This document shows, one piece after another, positions 46,601 to 57,257 of a stretch of DNA of 64,000 nucleotides (positions are counted from its first letter, which is position 1; every line of letters begins with the position of its first letter). The notes under the pieces were generated by a model. The model did not search any database. It had not been told where the DNA came from and was given only the letters and a program-made list of their open reading frames with translations. The translations under genes and the position numbers were made by a program. Source of the DNA: Membranipora membranacea (lineage: Eukaryota; Bryozoa; Gymnolaemata; Cheilostomatida; Membraniporidae); contig OU612067.1 in NCBI GenBank assembly GCA_914767715.1, positions 32,090,162-32,154,161 on the forward strand, read 5' to 3'.

Positions 46601-46847
46601 AGCCTAAGGAGGAAGGAATCTCTCCCTCACACCAGTCTCGGATGGGCCCCTGAAGGCACCCGAAGGAGAGGGCGACCCAATCAGACTTGGCGAAGAACGG
46701 CGCTCAAACAGATGAAGGTACACAACATCAAGTCGTGGGCGGAGGCTAGCGAGATGGCTAGAGATCGAGAAAGATGGAAGGGAAAGGAGAAGGCGATTCT
46801 GGCGCAATATTCCACTAGGAGTTCTGCAACATAAGTCAAGTAAGTCA
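43614..46847 (+). mobile_element. Full-length non-LTR retrotransposon (RTE-like), 3234 bp
   Basis: Flanked by perfect 10-bp duplications GTATAGAAGT at 43604-43613 and 46848-46857. It starts 'aactctacctggagaag' and ends 'aagtcaagtaagtca', a short repetitive tail of the RTE type rather than poly-A. It carries one ORF. Full length, intact frame and perfect target duplication indicate recent insertion. Confidence 0.85.
43805..46834 (+). CDS. Endonuclease-reverse transcriptase of the LINE
   Basis: Frame open from 43616 to 46834; first ATG at 43805, giving about 1009 aa (1051 if read from the earlier non-ATG point). Apurinic-type endonuclease first: 'GAWNVRTMYA' (43897), 'GDLNAQVG' (44310), 'SDHYLILG' (44596). 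Then reverse transcriptase: 'NGKAPGIDELPAEF' (45333), 'KLPKKGD', 'FRSGRSCTDH', 'IDFRKAFDS' (motif A, 45728), 'GVRQGCVISP' (45898), 'LAYADDVAL' (catalytic motif C, 46024), and a C-terminal 'RRRGRPNQTWRR'. All catalytic residues seen are intact. It nicks target DNA and copies its RNA in place. RTE is my best clade; other endonuclease-type clades are possible. Confidence 0.9.
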   Translation: MTGRDQTPREVSVVNLDRSTFLLAPRQLLRVGAWNVRTMYADGRTEQVVGEFRRMKLELLGISESRWTREGEERLETGEIVLYSGRQDNQHHQGTALMLTLKARKSLIDWKPINPRLMTARFEGKCTNLSVIVCYAPTNEAEDEKKDEFYMSLQKAKDEVPRHDMLLVLGDLNAQVGTVNIGMEDTLGQHGVGAANDNGERLIQFGRINGMVIGGSIFPHKDIHKLTWRSPRGQLTQIDHLLINRKWRRSLHDVRVMRSADVYSDHYLILGKVRLKLAGKCKAPSLKAKWNRNLLKLTKIKERFTAAMENKFSQLQELPEDTPVNERWTKIKEAYHDVGEEIVGREKRREPAHWMSERSWELIERRQEARRKVLGTHSRRVAARLEEEYKEFAKLVKKSVRKDKRDNIEDMAGAAQEAADMGQMKAVYDITRELSGTRRKSTARLKDKNGQIVVDPKEQAKIWTAHFQEVLNQAEPEDPLDIPSTGTDLEIDDDPPSLSEIEEIIKASRNGKAPGIDELPAEFLRCNSSSCAAELETLFSGIWREEDIPQDWRRGVIIKLPKKGDLSKTTNWRGITLLPYISKIFLKILHHRIAGALEENRSLDEEQAGFRSGRSCTDHIFTLRNIIEQCEEWRMPLYVNFIDFRKAFDSIHRESMWKVMKFYGIPDKLITLTRAFYTGYACKMQGGAEDDYFEVKSGVRQGCVISPLLFIMATDLIMKQVQATHRTGLRWNLTTKLNYLAYADDVALFSTTHGGMQTVTDKLITTASKAGLHINEQKTKVLRIHRDGMGPASNNNFTVSNKSLEFVDNFLYLGAKIDASGGAAADVKNRINSATTAFYRLNKVWRSRSMSNHLKFKLYNSNVVSVLLYGCETWRMTKVDMDKLEVFHMNCCRRILKIYWWSKTSNLEVCERSKQKPVSQHIEVRRWRYLGHSLRRKESLPHTSLGWAPEGTRRRGRPNQTWRRTALKQMKVHNIKSWAEASEMARDRERWKGKEKAILAQYSTRSSAT

Positions 46848-46857
46848 GTATAGAAGT

Positions 46858-49400
46858 GATTGATCTGTGTGATCTGAATGCTGATAAGAGGTGATTCATT
46901 GACACCAAAAATCAACCATCCTGTTATATGAAAAATAGCAATATTTAAAAAAATGTGTTAATTTGATCAGCTAGTACCCACAAGTTTTGTTTATGTATAG
47001 GTTAATACCTCATCAGGAGATTTAAATTTGATTAAACAGCAAAAAACAACTCATTGATAAAAAATGGTTTCTAAATCTGAGTTGTAATAATATAAATACT
47101 GGCAACCCTGTAACATTAAATGGAAAATTAATATTCTGTAGAATCAGGAACAGGTGGATAGCATGCCAATCATGGCTCTGGCTGTGGGTCTCACATGGAC
47201 AGAATGATCTACTGGATAAATGAATTCAGTGCTGATAGATTCGTAAACGGCAACCAGCATCACCTCAACTAAAACTATCTGTATTAGATGTTCAGAATTG
47301 AGACAGCCGCTAACTGGTCAAAAGTTAAAAGTGTAACTAATATTGTTCTATAATAAATTCCGACAATTATTTGATTTTTTTTTAATTCTTACTGTTACCG
47401 GAAGTTGATTGGTTGAGTCATGAGTGGCTAGCCAGCTTGAAAACTTTGGATCTACTAGGACAAGCATATAAGTCCTTGTTGTTTGCGTGAAGTGGATCCT
47501 AGTAGTAAAGCTAAGCTGACTTGTCGGCGGACTGTACAGCTGCCATGTTCATATACGCTGCCGAGTCTTTCTCACGATGATCCAAGCTGGTATTAATATG
47601 AGCTTGGCCGTCGTGATCTGAATAACATCTAATTCACCTCAATATTGGTCAGAAGCAGGTTCAGTGTGAGAGACACAAGATACATGAAATATTAGTTGGT
47701 ATGGTCAAACCTGTGCACCCAACAATCTGCTTCTTCCCAGTTAGTAACTTCATCTGATGTTTCATGTTAAGAACTAAATTTTCCTAGGGTATCCTAATAT
47801 CACAATTACCTAACATTATTCACTGTTTGATTTTATGACGATTGAGAAACTGGAGTTCAAATACCTAGGTCTATCATCTGTGAGCCATACAATATGGGAG
47901 GCAACTAGAATAGTTGCAACAAATAATGTTGTGTTTGCTAATCTATCAAAACAACAAAGAATCTGGGGGGGAATAACTTCTACTGGGATGTTATTTGGTT
48001 ACGTATTACTCAATATTACACATCATCAAGGAAGTAGAAGTGTTTTACTTCATTTGTGTGCAGTGATGTAACGTCATGCTCTTAAATATGTAAATTTAGA
48101 CAGCAATCAACTAGATTCAAGTATAGCAACTGAGTTGTCATACCTGTACCCAAGCCTTATTACTACTGCTATATTCAATCAAAATTTTATTGTAGCTCCG
48201 TGAGGGTTAATGAGTACACAACTAGAGAGAAGATCAACTCAAAATAGAGGCTCAAATTAGGGCTCAGAAAACTGTCTATCCTCCTTGCAATTGTACTACA
48301 AGTAACAGTATAATAATCACACTGACATGCTATGCATTGGCTGGAACAATATCTATCAAAGTTTTGCTGGAAAGCATCAGCGCATTTGTACAGATTTGCA
48401 GTTCCATTCGAGTGGGATCTTACAGGGATGACCTGCGAGATGTTATCTTATCATGAGAAGAGGGATGACTGCTCATGCAAGAAAAATGAGAAATAAAGTA
48501 CTCTTACTCTCTTACATAATTTAATTCACTCGGTTTGAGTGTGTGCTGCTGTGCATGTTGAGGAGGTTAGAGACTTTTTTGATAGTAATCTTTCGAAATC
48601 ATCCCACTTTAATCTGTGACAAGAATAAAAAAATTGGTTTAAATTGAACGAGTAGGAACCGAGGAGTCCACCATGCTGATTGCTCCCCAATCGTTTGCAT
48701 TTGTACCTGGCACTTTTTTCCTGTTTAAAAAGACTGTGTTTCAAACATTTAATTGACATGGGTGTAATGATGTAGCCATGTAAAAAATGATTGTATCCAA
48801 AAACTGTTGAGGCAGGCTTTGCCTATTCCTTTCTCTCATCAACATCACATGATATGTTGTATTTGTGATATCACACACCTAGTAAATTCAAATAGTAATC
48901 CATTATTCATTTACACACATACTCCATCAGGTGTTTCTGAAAACTATATTTAGATCTAGGTCATTATCTTCTCTTTTTGCGAGGAAGAGTAACTCCTAAG
49001 CTTATCAGTACCTCAGATCTGGCCCTATTCCTTCCTGAATCAATACACCTATGTTAATTTAGAAAAGGTCACATTAAACCCTCCAAAGCTGGAAGACCTG
49101 CCTCCCCATACCAGTTAACGTTCCTACTAGCATCTTTTTGAGCTGTCTATCATGCAGTTTCAAATGATAGTAACCAGACAACACCGAAAGAGATTCACGC
49201 ATCAATGCATACAAAACAACAACTTGGAGTGAGCAATAACCTATAATGGTTGAAGGATAACTCATGTGGTATATGAGACCTGAGACTGTAGAGGATTAAC
49301 ACAGCTCATACATACAGGGCAGATAGAAGATAGAATATCATTAGCCTGGGCAGGCTATTGAGGGTGGGTGGGTGCCCCTCCCCATCTCTTACAGTCTGCT
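46858..49400. other. No gene seen over 2.5 kb
   Basis: AT-rich. Short open frames at 47835-48071 and 48526-48759 have no motif, no convincing splice sites and no paralogue. Confidence 0.4.
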
Positions 49401-50310
49401 TAGGCTAGAATATCAGTGGGTTTTTATTACAATAATAATGAATGCAATGAGTTGTCTTGCCTTGTGATGGCAGGAATGACAACGATTATGATGAGGAGAG
49501 AGCCCCTCTTGTTTGTAACATAGTAAAAATCTTCAATAGTGCTTATACTGTGAGGAGACAACTTTTGAATACTGGGAATAGTTCAGATTTTTGGTGCTGT
49601 AGGATATACAGTTAATCAAATAGTCAGTTGGTATTTTAAGGGCATCACACCCTCAGCAGATAGAGTGTATTTATGGTGAGAATGCGTTTTGTGGTTTCGA
49701 AAAGATAAGAAAATTGATAAACGAAAAAAAAAGTACAGAGCAGCATATGTGCAGAAAATTGGTGAAAAATGCGCTCTTTAAAAGGTCACCAAGATGAACT
49801 AAGTTAAATCAATAGCGAAACAAAACATCAAACATAACATTTGCACAAAATTGAACTACATTGCTGTGCTCGTGCAGCAGCTGAAAAAAATTGGCTGCTG
49901 CCTTCCTGTGTGGTTGTTGGTGGCCATATCCACCTTCCTCATTTGGTGGTTTTATGTCAGCTACGAAGTTTGGTGAGCCTGTCCTCACAACACCTGTTTC
50001 AACACTGGGCTCGAAGAGAGAAGCCCAGATGCCTTCAGTCTACAAACGCTGCCCTGACTCGCATTCGGCCATATGAGCAGTGCAGTGTTTGACGGACTTC
50101 TGGCTTCTGGAGCTTCCCAGTTGGCATAGCTCTGCGTGTTTGGGGCGGTCGAGAACGGTGCTTGCCAGCGGGTTGATCTGAAAAATATAATGTTGTAATT
50201 AAAATGTTGGTTTGTGCAGCTGCCAGCATAACATGAAACAACAATGACACATCCAGATAACTTTCTTGCCTAATGCGGGGCTATCCTAGCCTAATCTCAA
50301 AGGCCCCTTG
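49400..50310 (-). repeat. 3' end of the tyrosine-exon gene, shared with 26600-28330
   Basis: Contains the terminal exon and a long 3' flank on the minus strand. A possible polyadenylation signal (AATAAA, seen as 'tttatt') is at about 49425. Confidence 0.7.
50040..50177 (-). CDS. Last exon; motif Tyr replaced by His
   Basis: Acceptor 'atatttttcag' before 50177; 45 codons ending TAG. Reads 'DRPKHAELCQLGSSRSQKS', so the Tyr of the motif is His. Ends 'MAECESGQRL'. Confidence 0.7.
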   Translation of the reverse strand: MNPLASTVLDRPKHAELCQLGSSRSQKSVKHCTAHMAECESGQRL

Positions 50311-53300
50311 CTGTTTTCTCACTTTAAAAACAAAAAGGAGCCTTTTAGATAAGGCTAGGCTATTCCCATGCTGGGCCAGTAAATATTCGACACTGGACAT
50401 GCTCTGTAGTCAGCTGATAAAAAATTCATACTGAGGCTGGGCTGCCGTGGGGGTTATTCATTGCTAGTTGAGCTTTTACCATGAGAGCTTTGAAAAAGGG
50501 GAACAAATTTGACATCTTGTTGCCTTAATTGCCTTAACCATGCATCTAACCTTCAAGGGGGGTGTCTTTAATCACATTGCTCAAAATTATCTCTCATTTT
50601 AAGCTAGACAAAATATTTGTTCCCAAATCGCTTACTGAGAATGTATATGGTTCCATCAATGAGTGACCGATTTGGGAGCGAGGCCCTAGAAGGTATCACT
50701 CACTCATTGAGCGATTAAATTGCAATATTGGCTGTTTGTAATTGAAAACCCTTCCCCAGATTAATTATTACTCACCTCTACATCCGTTGGATTACTAGAT
50801 TCTACAGAAGAAAATGAAGGAGTGTGCACCATCACTTCTTTCTTCTCTAAGTTTTGCAGTTGACATATCTCCGCGTATGTGCTTACCATTGGATTGGTCT
50901 GTTAAAAAAATAATAGGGTTTGAATGCTAGACCACCAGGATAAAAAGAATGCAGAATAAACCAAAGACTGAAAAAGCCTAGAAGACCAGCTAGCCTCCTG
51001 CTTAGCTATCCCAATACTGTCAGAGTAATCAAAAAAACAACAGAGCACTCCCGGTGGCTTTATGTTTGGTCCACCTCATAGAAAACCCTGCTGGGTCATG
51101 ATGCTAAATAATTCATGCTTACCTTTATATCCATTAGATTTGGGGACCGGACTATCAGACATGAGGGTGTATTCACCAACCCTCCCTTCTTCTCGAGGCG
51201 ATCTAGTTGACATATCTCAGCGTATATAGAGTAAGTAGGTGCGGTGCTCGTCACTGGATTTATCTGGAAATTGAGATGTCATGTTGCTTGAGTTTTGTTT
51301 GGTCAAGCCTCTAGCAGTATAATGTAATAAGACATTGCAGAAGCAACGCAGGTTTGTCAAAATCTGGACGACTGGTCCATCTCCTAATGGGCAATTAAAT
51401 TATGGATTGGGCCCACAAAAAGGTCTGTGATGTAAATAATACAAGACTGCCAGGACTGGAACTATCAATCAAGAAAGCTCCTGATGCATCAATGTTGCCT
51501 TAACCAACCAGATTTTTTAATGCTCACCTTTACATCCATTTGAATAAGGGAGTCGACAGTTGAACATGAAGGTGTTCGTACCAAGCGATGTTTGCTTACC
51601 TGAATATCCATTGGTACTGGGGATTTAACTGTTGAACATGAATGTGTTTGTACCAATCCTTCCATCTTGCCTATGCTTTCTGCCTGGCAAATTTCTGCGT
51701 ACACAGATTTGGTGGGTACTGTGCTGGTCACTGCCATGGTCTAGAAAAATAATAAACATAATGTCATTGCAATGTTTGCTGGTGGTCGACAATGAAACGA
51801 CACAGAAGAAATGTAAAATTGAGAAAACCTAGATACTGGCCTGTCTCATGCTGGGCTATCCCACAGCCAGCCCTTAAAAGCGTTCGGGATGGCGATGTTT
51901 GCTTACCTGAATATCCATTGGTACTGGGGATTTAACTGTTGAACATGAAGGTGTTTGTACCAATCCTTCCATCTTGCCTATGCTTTGTGCCTGGCAAATT
52001 TCTGCGTACACAGATTTGGTGGGTACTGTGCTGGTCACTGCTATGGTCTGGGAAAAATAAACATAATGTTATTGCAACGTTGGCTGGTGGTTAATCATCA
52101 TGAGACAATAAAGCAACACAGAAGAAAAGTACAATCGAGACAACTTAGATACAGGCCTGTCTCATGCTGGGCGATTCCATAGCCAGCCCTTATAAGCGTT
52201 CAGGATGGCAATGTTTGCTTACCTGAATAAGTATTGGTTCTGGGGATTTAACTGTCAAACATGAAAGTGTTCGTACCGGTCCTTCCTTTTGCTCTATGCT
52301 GTGTGCCTGGGAAATGTCTGCGTACACAGATTTGGTGGGTACTGTGCTGGTCACTGCTATGGTCTGGGAAATATAATAAACATAATGTTATTGCAATTTT
52401 CGCTGGTGGTCGATAATTTGTGACGAAAAAACAACCGAAATACTTAAACATTGACACAAGCTATATACTGGACAAAACAACACAATTGCAATAAGGGCAC
52501 TGTTTGGTCTTTTTGAGAAGCATCTAACCCTCCAGATTGTCGCTCACCTTTACATCCATTAGTTCTACAGATTCCATAGTTGAACATGAAGGATTACATG
52601 CCGATCCTCCCTTCTGCTCTATGCTTTGTGCCTGGCATATTACTGCGTATAGAGACTTGGTGGGTACTTTGCTGGTCACCGCTATGGTCTGGGATATAAA
52701 CATAATGTTATTGCAATGATTGCTGGTGGTCTATCATTATGAGACGAAAAAACAGCGCAGAGGCCATGGAGCATTGAGAGAACCTAGATAGTGGCCTGTC
52801 TCATGACCTCATGATAAAGAGAAAACAGAATCAAACTTTCATCTTCACTAATGTAAGCTTACCTGTATGTCAATTAGCTTTGCAGATTCCACAGCTGTAC
52901 ATGAGGGTTTACGCGCCAGCTGTTCTTCTTTCTGATCTGAGCTTCCTGCTTGACATATTTCTGCGTATAGAGCTTTAGTGGGTGCAGTTCTCTTCACCGA
53001 GTTGACCTGGAAAATGAGATTCCGCACAATTTGAATAGAAGTTCGCGCATTTGTCATATACTCATTATTAACGCAATGTCTAGTCCGTAGGAAACTAAGA
53101 GAACCGAGTTTAAGGCTTGCCTCATGCTTAGCTATCCCCATAATGCAACAAAACTGGAGACAGGCACTGACTGGTTTAATGCCAGGTTCCCCCAATACCG
53201 TCCTTTTTAAAGTCACTGATTGGGTCATGATGTAGCCAATGCATGTTATTGTCACACTTAAAACTTGAACAAACTACGCCAAATCCTGTTGATTGACCTA

Positions 53301-54306
53301 AATCTGGTTGCCTAAACTTCTGCGAGTCACATTGACAACCACTAGAAAATTATCTTTGAGAAACGAGCAGAAGAGCAGGGAGGACCTGACTCTATTACCT
53401 CTGTAGGCCAGTTGTATGAACAACCATTCAACAAGTTTTAAATAGGTTGACGTTTTAATCCTACCTCGACAGTCTCCGTTGTGCAATTTGCTGTCTTAGT
53501 TGTTGCGTCTTCTTCATCTATTAAGGGATCACACCCTTCAAGGAATACACTCTGTACTGTTGTACAACCCCCCAACTGCGTCGACTAAAACAAACGCACA
53601 ATACCGAATTTGGGAAATTTGGACTGGGATCATTACAAATCTATTTTCATTCCAAAATCTTAACAGCGAATAACATTATTTGTGAAGAAAACAAGTAGGA
53701 GGTAAGTATTGTATACCTCAGTCTCCTTTACTGGAGAGTCAAAAGTGATAATGGCGACAGAAGAATCTGCCTTCACCAGCTCGCCCTGTGGTGTATGATG
53801 GACCTGAAGCAAAAGAGGGACATTAATTACTCAGTAGAACTACTAAATCACCATGTGGCATAATTGAAAATACATGAAGTTGATGGGAATGCAGACGAGT
53901 GGCAGATACTACTCGAAAATATGTTGATAGGACTGAATTGGCATTTGGACAAAATTGAAACTTATATTTTGTTACTATTCTACATCATCAATTTCAAAAA
54001 TCTAGTAAACTGATGCTACCATCTCACCTTTGGAAGACACTGTGTAGGATTTGGCTCCAGATCATCTTTCTGACAGGGTTTGTTAGAGAAAACGAAGATA
54101 TGGCTACTGAAATGAGTTCTAGAGAGGTAGGTTAAAAAAATTAAAAAAATTTACACACCTTTATGTTCTATATTCATTTCTAACCACAAATTATCTAAAT
54201 TCAATGACAGGTAGAAAAGTGCTGTGAGTTAGCTGATATAGATACAAACCTCAAGGGCCTGACTCTGCTTCTCTATAACTGTGCACTCAGGTGACTGAGG
54301 TCCAAC
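50040..54306 (-). CDS. Tandem tyrosine-motif exon gene (signalling tail), 5' part outside
   Basis: Minus-strand gene of at least twelve exons, all phase 0 at both ends: 54262-54306 (tentative), 54028-54069, 53717-53803, 53465-53584, then eight homologous exons, 52863-53006, 52548-52688, 52223-52363, 51907-52047, 51600-51740 (or to 51528), 51123-51263, 50776-50898 and the last, 50040-50177. Each homologous exon encodes 'TST-P-T-K-S-x-Y-A-E-I-C-Q', a charged linker and a 'PSCSTV-S-P' tail. S-x-Y-x-x-I fits the ITIM consensus, and Y-A-E-I resembles the Src-SH2 ligand Y-E-E-I. No transmembrane segment or enzyme domain is in the window, so I infer the cytoplasmic tail of a receptor or an adaptor. 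Transposons occupy everything upstream. No known family recognised. Confidence 0.7.
50776..50898 (-). CDS. Tyrosine-motif exon, short form
   Basis: 123 bp, 41 codons. Acceptor 'ttttttaacag', donor GAG|GTGAGT. Motif 'VSTYAEICQLQN'; lacks about six residues before the motif compared with the other units. Confidence 0.75.
51123..51263 (-). CDS. Tyrosine-motif exon
   Basis: 141 bp, 47 codons, donor AAG|GTAAGC. Motif 'TYSIYAEICQLDR'. More diverged from the next four exons. Confidence 0.8.
51528..51740 (-). CDS. Tyrosine-motif exon with two in-frame donors
   Basis: Acceptor 'atttttctag' before 51740. Motif 'TKSVYAEICQAES'. First donor CAG|GTAAGC at 51599. The frame runs on for exactly 72 bp, encoding a second 'LVRTPSCSTVDSLIQ' tail, to a second donor AAG|GTGAGC at 51527. 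Looks like a unit whose intron and first half were deleted. Confidence 0.75.
51907..52047 (-). CDS. Tyrosine-motif exon
   Basis: 141 bp. Motif 'TKSVYAEICQAQS'; acceptor 'tttttcccag', donor CAG|GTAAGC. Differs from the 51600-51740 exon at very few bases, and flanking intron is also near-identical, so the duplication is recent. Confidence 0.85.
52223..52363 (-). CDS. Tyrosine-motif exon
   Basis: 141 bp. Motif 'TKSVYADISQAHS' (Glu to Asp, Cys to Ser). Donor CAG|GTAAGC. Confidence 0.85.
52548..52688 (-). CDS. Tyrosine-motif exon
   Basis: 141 bp. Motif 'TKSLYAVICQAQS' (Glu to Val). Donor AAG|GTGAGC. Confidence 0.85.
52863..53006 (-). CDS. Tyrosine-motif exon, first of the array
   Basis: 144 bp, 48 codons. 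Motif 'TKALYAEICQAGS'. Acceptor 'tcattttccag', donor CAG|GTAAGC. Ala at -2 is outside the strict ITIM set. Confidence 0.8.
53465..54069 (-). CDS. Three upstream phase-0 exons of the same gene
   Basis: 53465-53584 (120 bp, 'GGCTTVQSVFLEGCDPLIDE'), 53717-53803 (87 bp, 'VKADSSVAIITFDSPVKE') and 54028-54069 (42 bp, 'KDDLEPNPTQCLPK'). All have GT-AG borders and phase 0, so any can be skipped without a frameshift. No tyrosine. A further small exon ('SPECTVIEKQSQALE', 54262-54306) is tentative. Confidence 0.55.
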
Positions 54307-54528
54307 AGAATTCTTAACACTACCTCACAGACCCTCTATGATTATGTGACTGGAGAGCTAAGAAGACCCAACATTCCATTAGCAAACTGCAGGGTTAGGC
54401 AATAATTTTTTACGGTGAAAAGACTGACTGACCGCTATATCAAATTAAATTTGTGACCTATTGTTGAGCTTGTGAGCTCTTCGCCTCTGATTGCCAGATA
54501 TACTGATTATGAATGATTATGATTTCAG

Positions 54529-55348
54529 GTCAATGTTATGATGGTGCCTCGGCTATGCAAGGTAAGAAGAATGGCCTTAAGACACGCATTCTAGAGGATA
54601 ACGACAAAGCTATTTTTGTGCATTGCTATGGCCATGCTTTAAATCTAGCCGTGCAGGATACAGTGAAGTCGCTCGCTCCTGTCAGAGATCTCCTGGATAC
54701 AACATACAAAGTCACCAAACTTGAGAGACAATGTTAGAGGACATCAAAGCCCGTCTGAAGAGCTCTAAGGGTGTTGTGAGGACACTCTGTCCTACAAGGT
54801 GAGAAAAAAATTAAATTAAAACATCATGACCTCAACACGATGCGTCACATTTCGTACTTGTTGCTATTTGTAACATGTAATAAAAACATAATGTAACTTG
54901 GTGTGTCTACTTGAGTTAACCAAGGACATTTATTCTCATAATGAACTACCTTGATACAACTGTCCTCAGTATTCTGATTCTTCTGCAGTGGCGGACAGTT
55001 AAAGCAGATTGCCTGGAATATATTATGACGATCTATAAGGAGCTGCTTCTTCTATGGGAGCAGAGCTTAGAAGCAGGTATATCTGACAGTGACATGAAGG
55101 CACGGATAATCGGTGTAAAAAGTATGATGGAGCAGTTTAAATACTTGATAAGTAAGTATGAGTTAAGGCCCAAACATTGAAAGCCATCATGGAGTTTATA
55201 ACAATCCTTCACATTGCTATATGTCTGAGCACCGTCTTAACACTCTGATGGTCCTCCACATCTATAAGGAGGTAACCAGCAATATGAATATCCAGGCTGT
55301 AATCAAACAGTTTGTGAGCGCTAAGCCTGGTCGCTCTGACAGGATTGC
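54529..55348 (+). pseudogene. hAT/DUF4371-type transposase, 5' portion of split copy
   Basis: Acceptor 'tatgatttcag' before 54529. Exon 54529-54798 has 'QCYDGASAMQGKKNG' and 'FVHCYGHALNLAVQD' (DUF4371 core with C-x-x-H), then a frameshift at about 54733. Exon 54989-55151 after 'ttctgcag' has 'KADCLEYIMTIYKELLLL' and 'KARIIGVKSMMEQF'. From about 55220 'EHRLNTLMVLHIYKEVTSN' is the hAT C-terminal dimerisation helix. The ORF is cut at 55348 by a 6-kb insertion and resumes at 61385. N-terminal exons (BED finger) are missing. Similar to ZMYM1-like proteins. Dead by frameshift. Confidence 0.75.
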
Positions 55349-55460
55349 TATGGCGGCCCATAGCACCTTTATTAATGCGCATTAGCTAACATGCTAACTC
55401 GCTAAGTCGCTAATGCGCATTAGTTAACATGCTAACTCGCTAACTCGCTAATGCGCATTA
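55349..55460 (+). repeat. Left terminal inverted repeat of the 6-kb element
   Basis: 'tatggcggcccatagcacc' then three AATGCGCATT palindromes separated by CTAACATGCTAACTCGCTAA-type units. Confidence 0.85.
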
Positions 55461-55534
55461 AGAGATTAAAGATTTCCAGAAATATTTTTGGGTCTGTCTT
55501 TAAGCATGTGCGGGCTATCACTGTCTTGATATGG

Positions 55535-55579
55535 CCTCTGTGATTGGTCTTACTTTCAAAATAAGACCAATCACAGAGG
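55535..55579. repeat. Perfect 18-bp hairpin
   Basis: 'cctctgtgattggtctta', 9-base loop, then its complement. Confidence 0.8.
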
Positions 55580-55599
55580 TCATACTAATCTCTGCTCTA

Positions 55600-57230
55600 C
55601 TACTCCTCCACCAAAAAATGATTTAAACCAATCAATGTAATTTGTTGTGTTGTTGCTGATGGGGTTTTATTGTAAATGACACCTGTATCCTCATACCATT
55701 CATCACTGAGTATGGTAAGGCTATAACTCTCTGGTTTGGTACAACATTAGAGCGTGATGGACAAAGTTTGCAGACTATTCCATCAGTTATATGTACTCAA
55801 ATGATAACCTTTCAAACTCAGTATGAGTAGTAAGTATATGATCAAGGAGTCCTTGATATAATATTGATTAGCAACTTGCATAGTATAGTAGTAGGCCTAC
55901 CTCAGATTGATTTTGCACAGTTACTACTACATATTGTGGTGTCAACTGTGTGTTAATGAAGTATCTACTAAGCTGTTCATAGGCCTATGTCACTAGTGTT
56001 ATCAGGGAACCAGACACACACAAGGCTGCAACTCATCAAATCAACTGTCAGTGACCTGCTGTCTGTGAATGGACATGTTTTAAGTTGGAAAACATGGTTT
56101 TTGTCAATGGTTTGCTCATGTCGCTCTAATCAAGGTATTAAGGAAGATATATATGTTGGGTTAGTTGTAGGCCAAGACGCAAGGGTCATTGTTGTGGTTC
56201 TATTGGTATGGTTTCGTCTAATGCAACATATATTGGATGTATATATAATTGGAGGACAAGTAAATCCCGGCATGTTAAAAAAGCTAATGCCAACTTAGGG
56301 ATTGAGTTCCAGTTCTAGAACTTCAGAGAGTGCCTACAATCCCAATCATATTCTTAAAGGCTTAAAAAGAGGTTTCAACAAATGAAGTGCAATGCTCATG
56401 CAATGATGCCCAGGTCACACCACCTGGTCGCACACAAATATTCAGCCAAATTATCCTTTATAGCAAGATATTTGTTACATACCCCTGGTTTTATGTTTTT
56501 TTGGTCTTTTTCTCAAGGTAAGTGGAAATTGCATCACTTTTTCTCTTCAGGCGCCCATGTATTCAGAATGATTGTCAATGTGATTCACAAACATGAGCCT
56601 AGTGGATAATTTTATGGGAGTAGCCTACCCTCCCTGGGATTGTCAGGATGGGACCATTACCGTAACCATACTATGCCATTTATAAGCTTTACCTTCTTCA
56701 CATCCAAAATCCCAGTCTTCACACCTTGTATTCAGATATTTAGCCTTGATTTGAGCTTTGTGTCAAAGCCTTTACTCTTAGTAGTTCAAAGTTAAGTAAA
56801 CAATCTGGTCAAAGTATTGTCATTGTAGAGGCCAGCCCAGTTCGGATACAATTTGTCCTCTGCCCCCAGAGAGCATTGGATTTGACCAATAAGATTTAAT
56901 TATTTTTATTGAACCCCTGACTGAAGACCAGGCTTTTGTCAACTTTAATTAAAACAGGGCCCTAATAATGAATTGCCAATATTATCCGGCTGGCGGGAAT
57001 AGACGCAGTAAATTAGTAAAAAAAACAGTTTCTTCACACCTTGATTCACCCTATTTTCCGCTTTATACTGTAATATATATATTAAAATGTATCCTAAAAT
57101 GAACACCATCATAGATTTGTTGCACTCAAACCCCATGTCAATACAATTGGCAATACAGTAAAAATGACCAGCGGTTTGTTAGGGTCCTCAAAATAACAAT
57201 TTTGTGCCCAGTGAAATCCTTGGACTGAAA
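55600..57230. other. No gene seen inside the element
   Basis: Open frames at 55987-56298 and 56382-56609 show no motif. Confidence 0.35.
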
Positions 57231-57257
57231 AAATAATTCAATTGTAATATTTTAAAG

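Noticed and set aside
43889-46915. Several 60-103-codon minus-strand frames under the LINE
   Set aside because: Shadows of the intact 3.1-kb ORF.
55987-56609. Two open frames as a transposase of the 6-kb element
   Set aside because: No catalytic motifs and no exon borders; kept only as non-annotated open frames.
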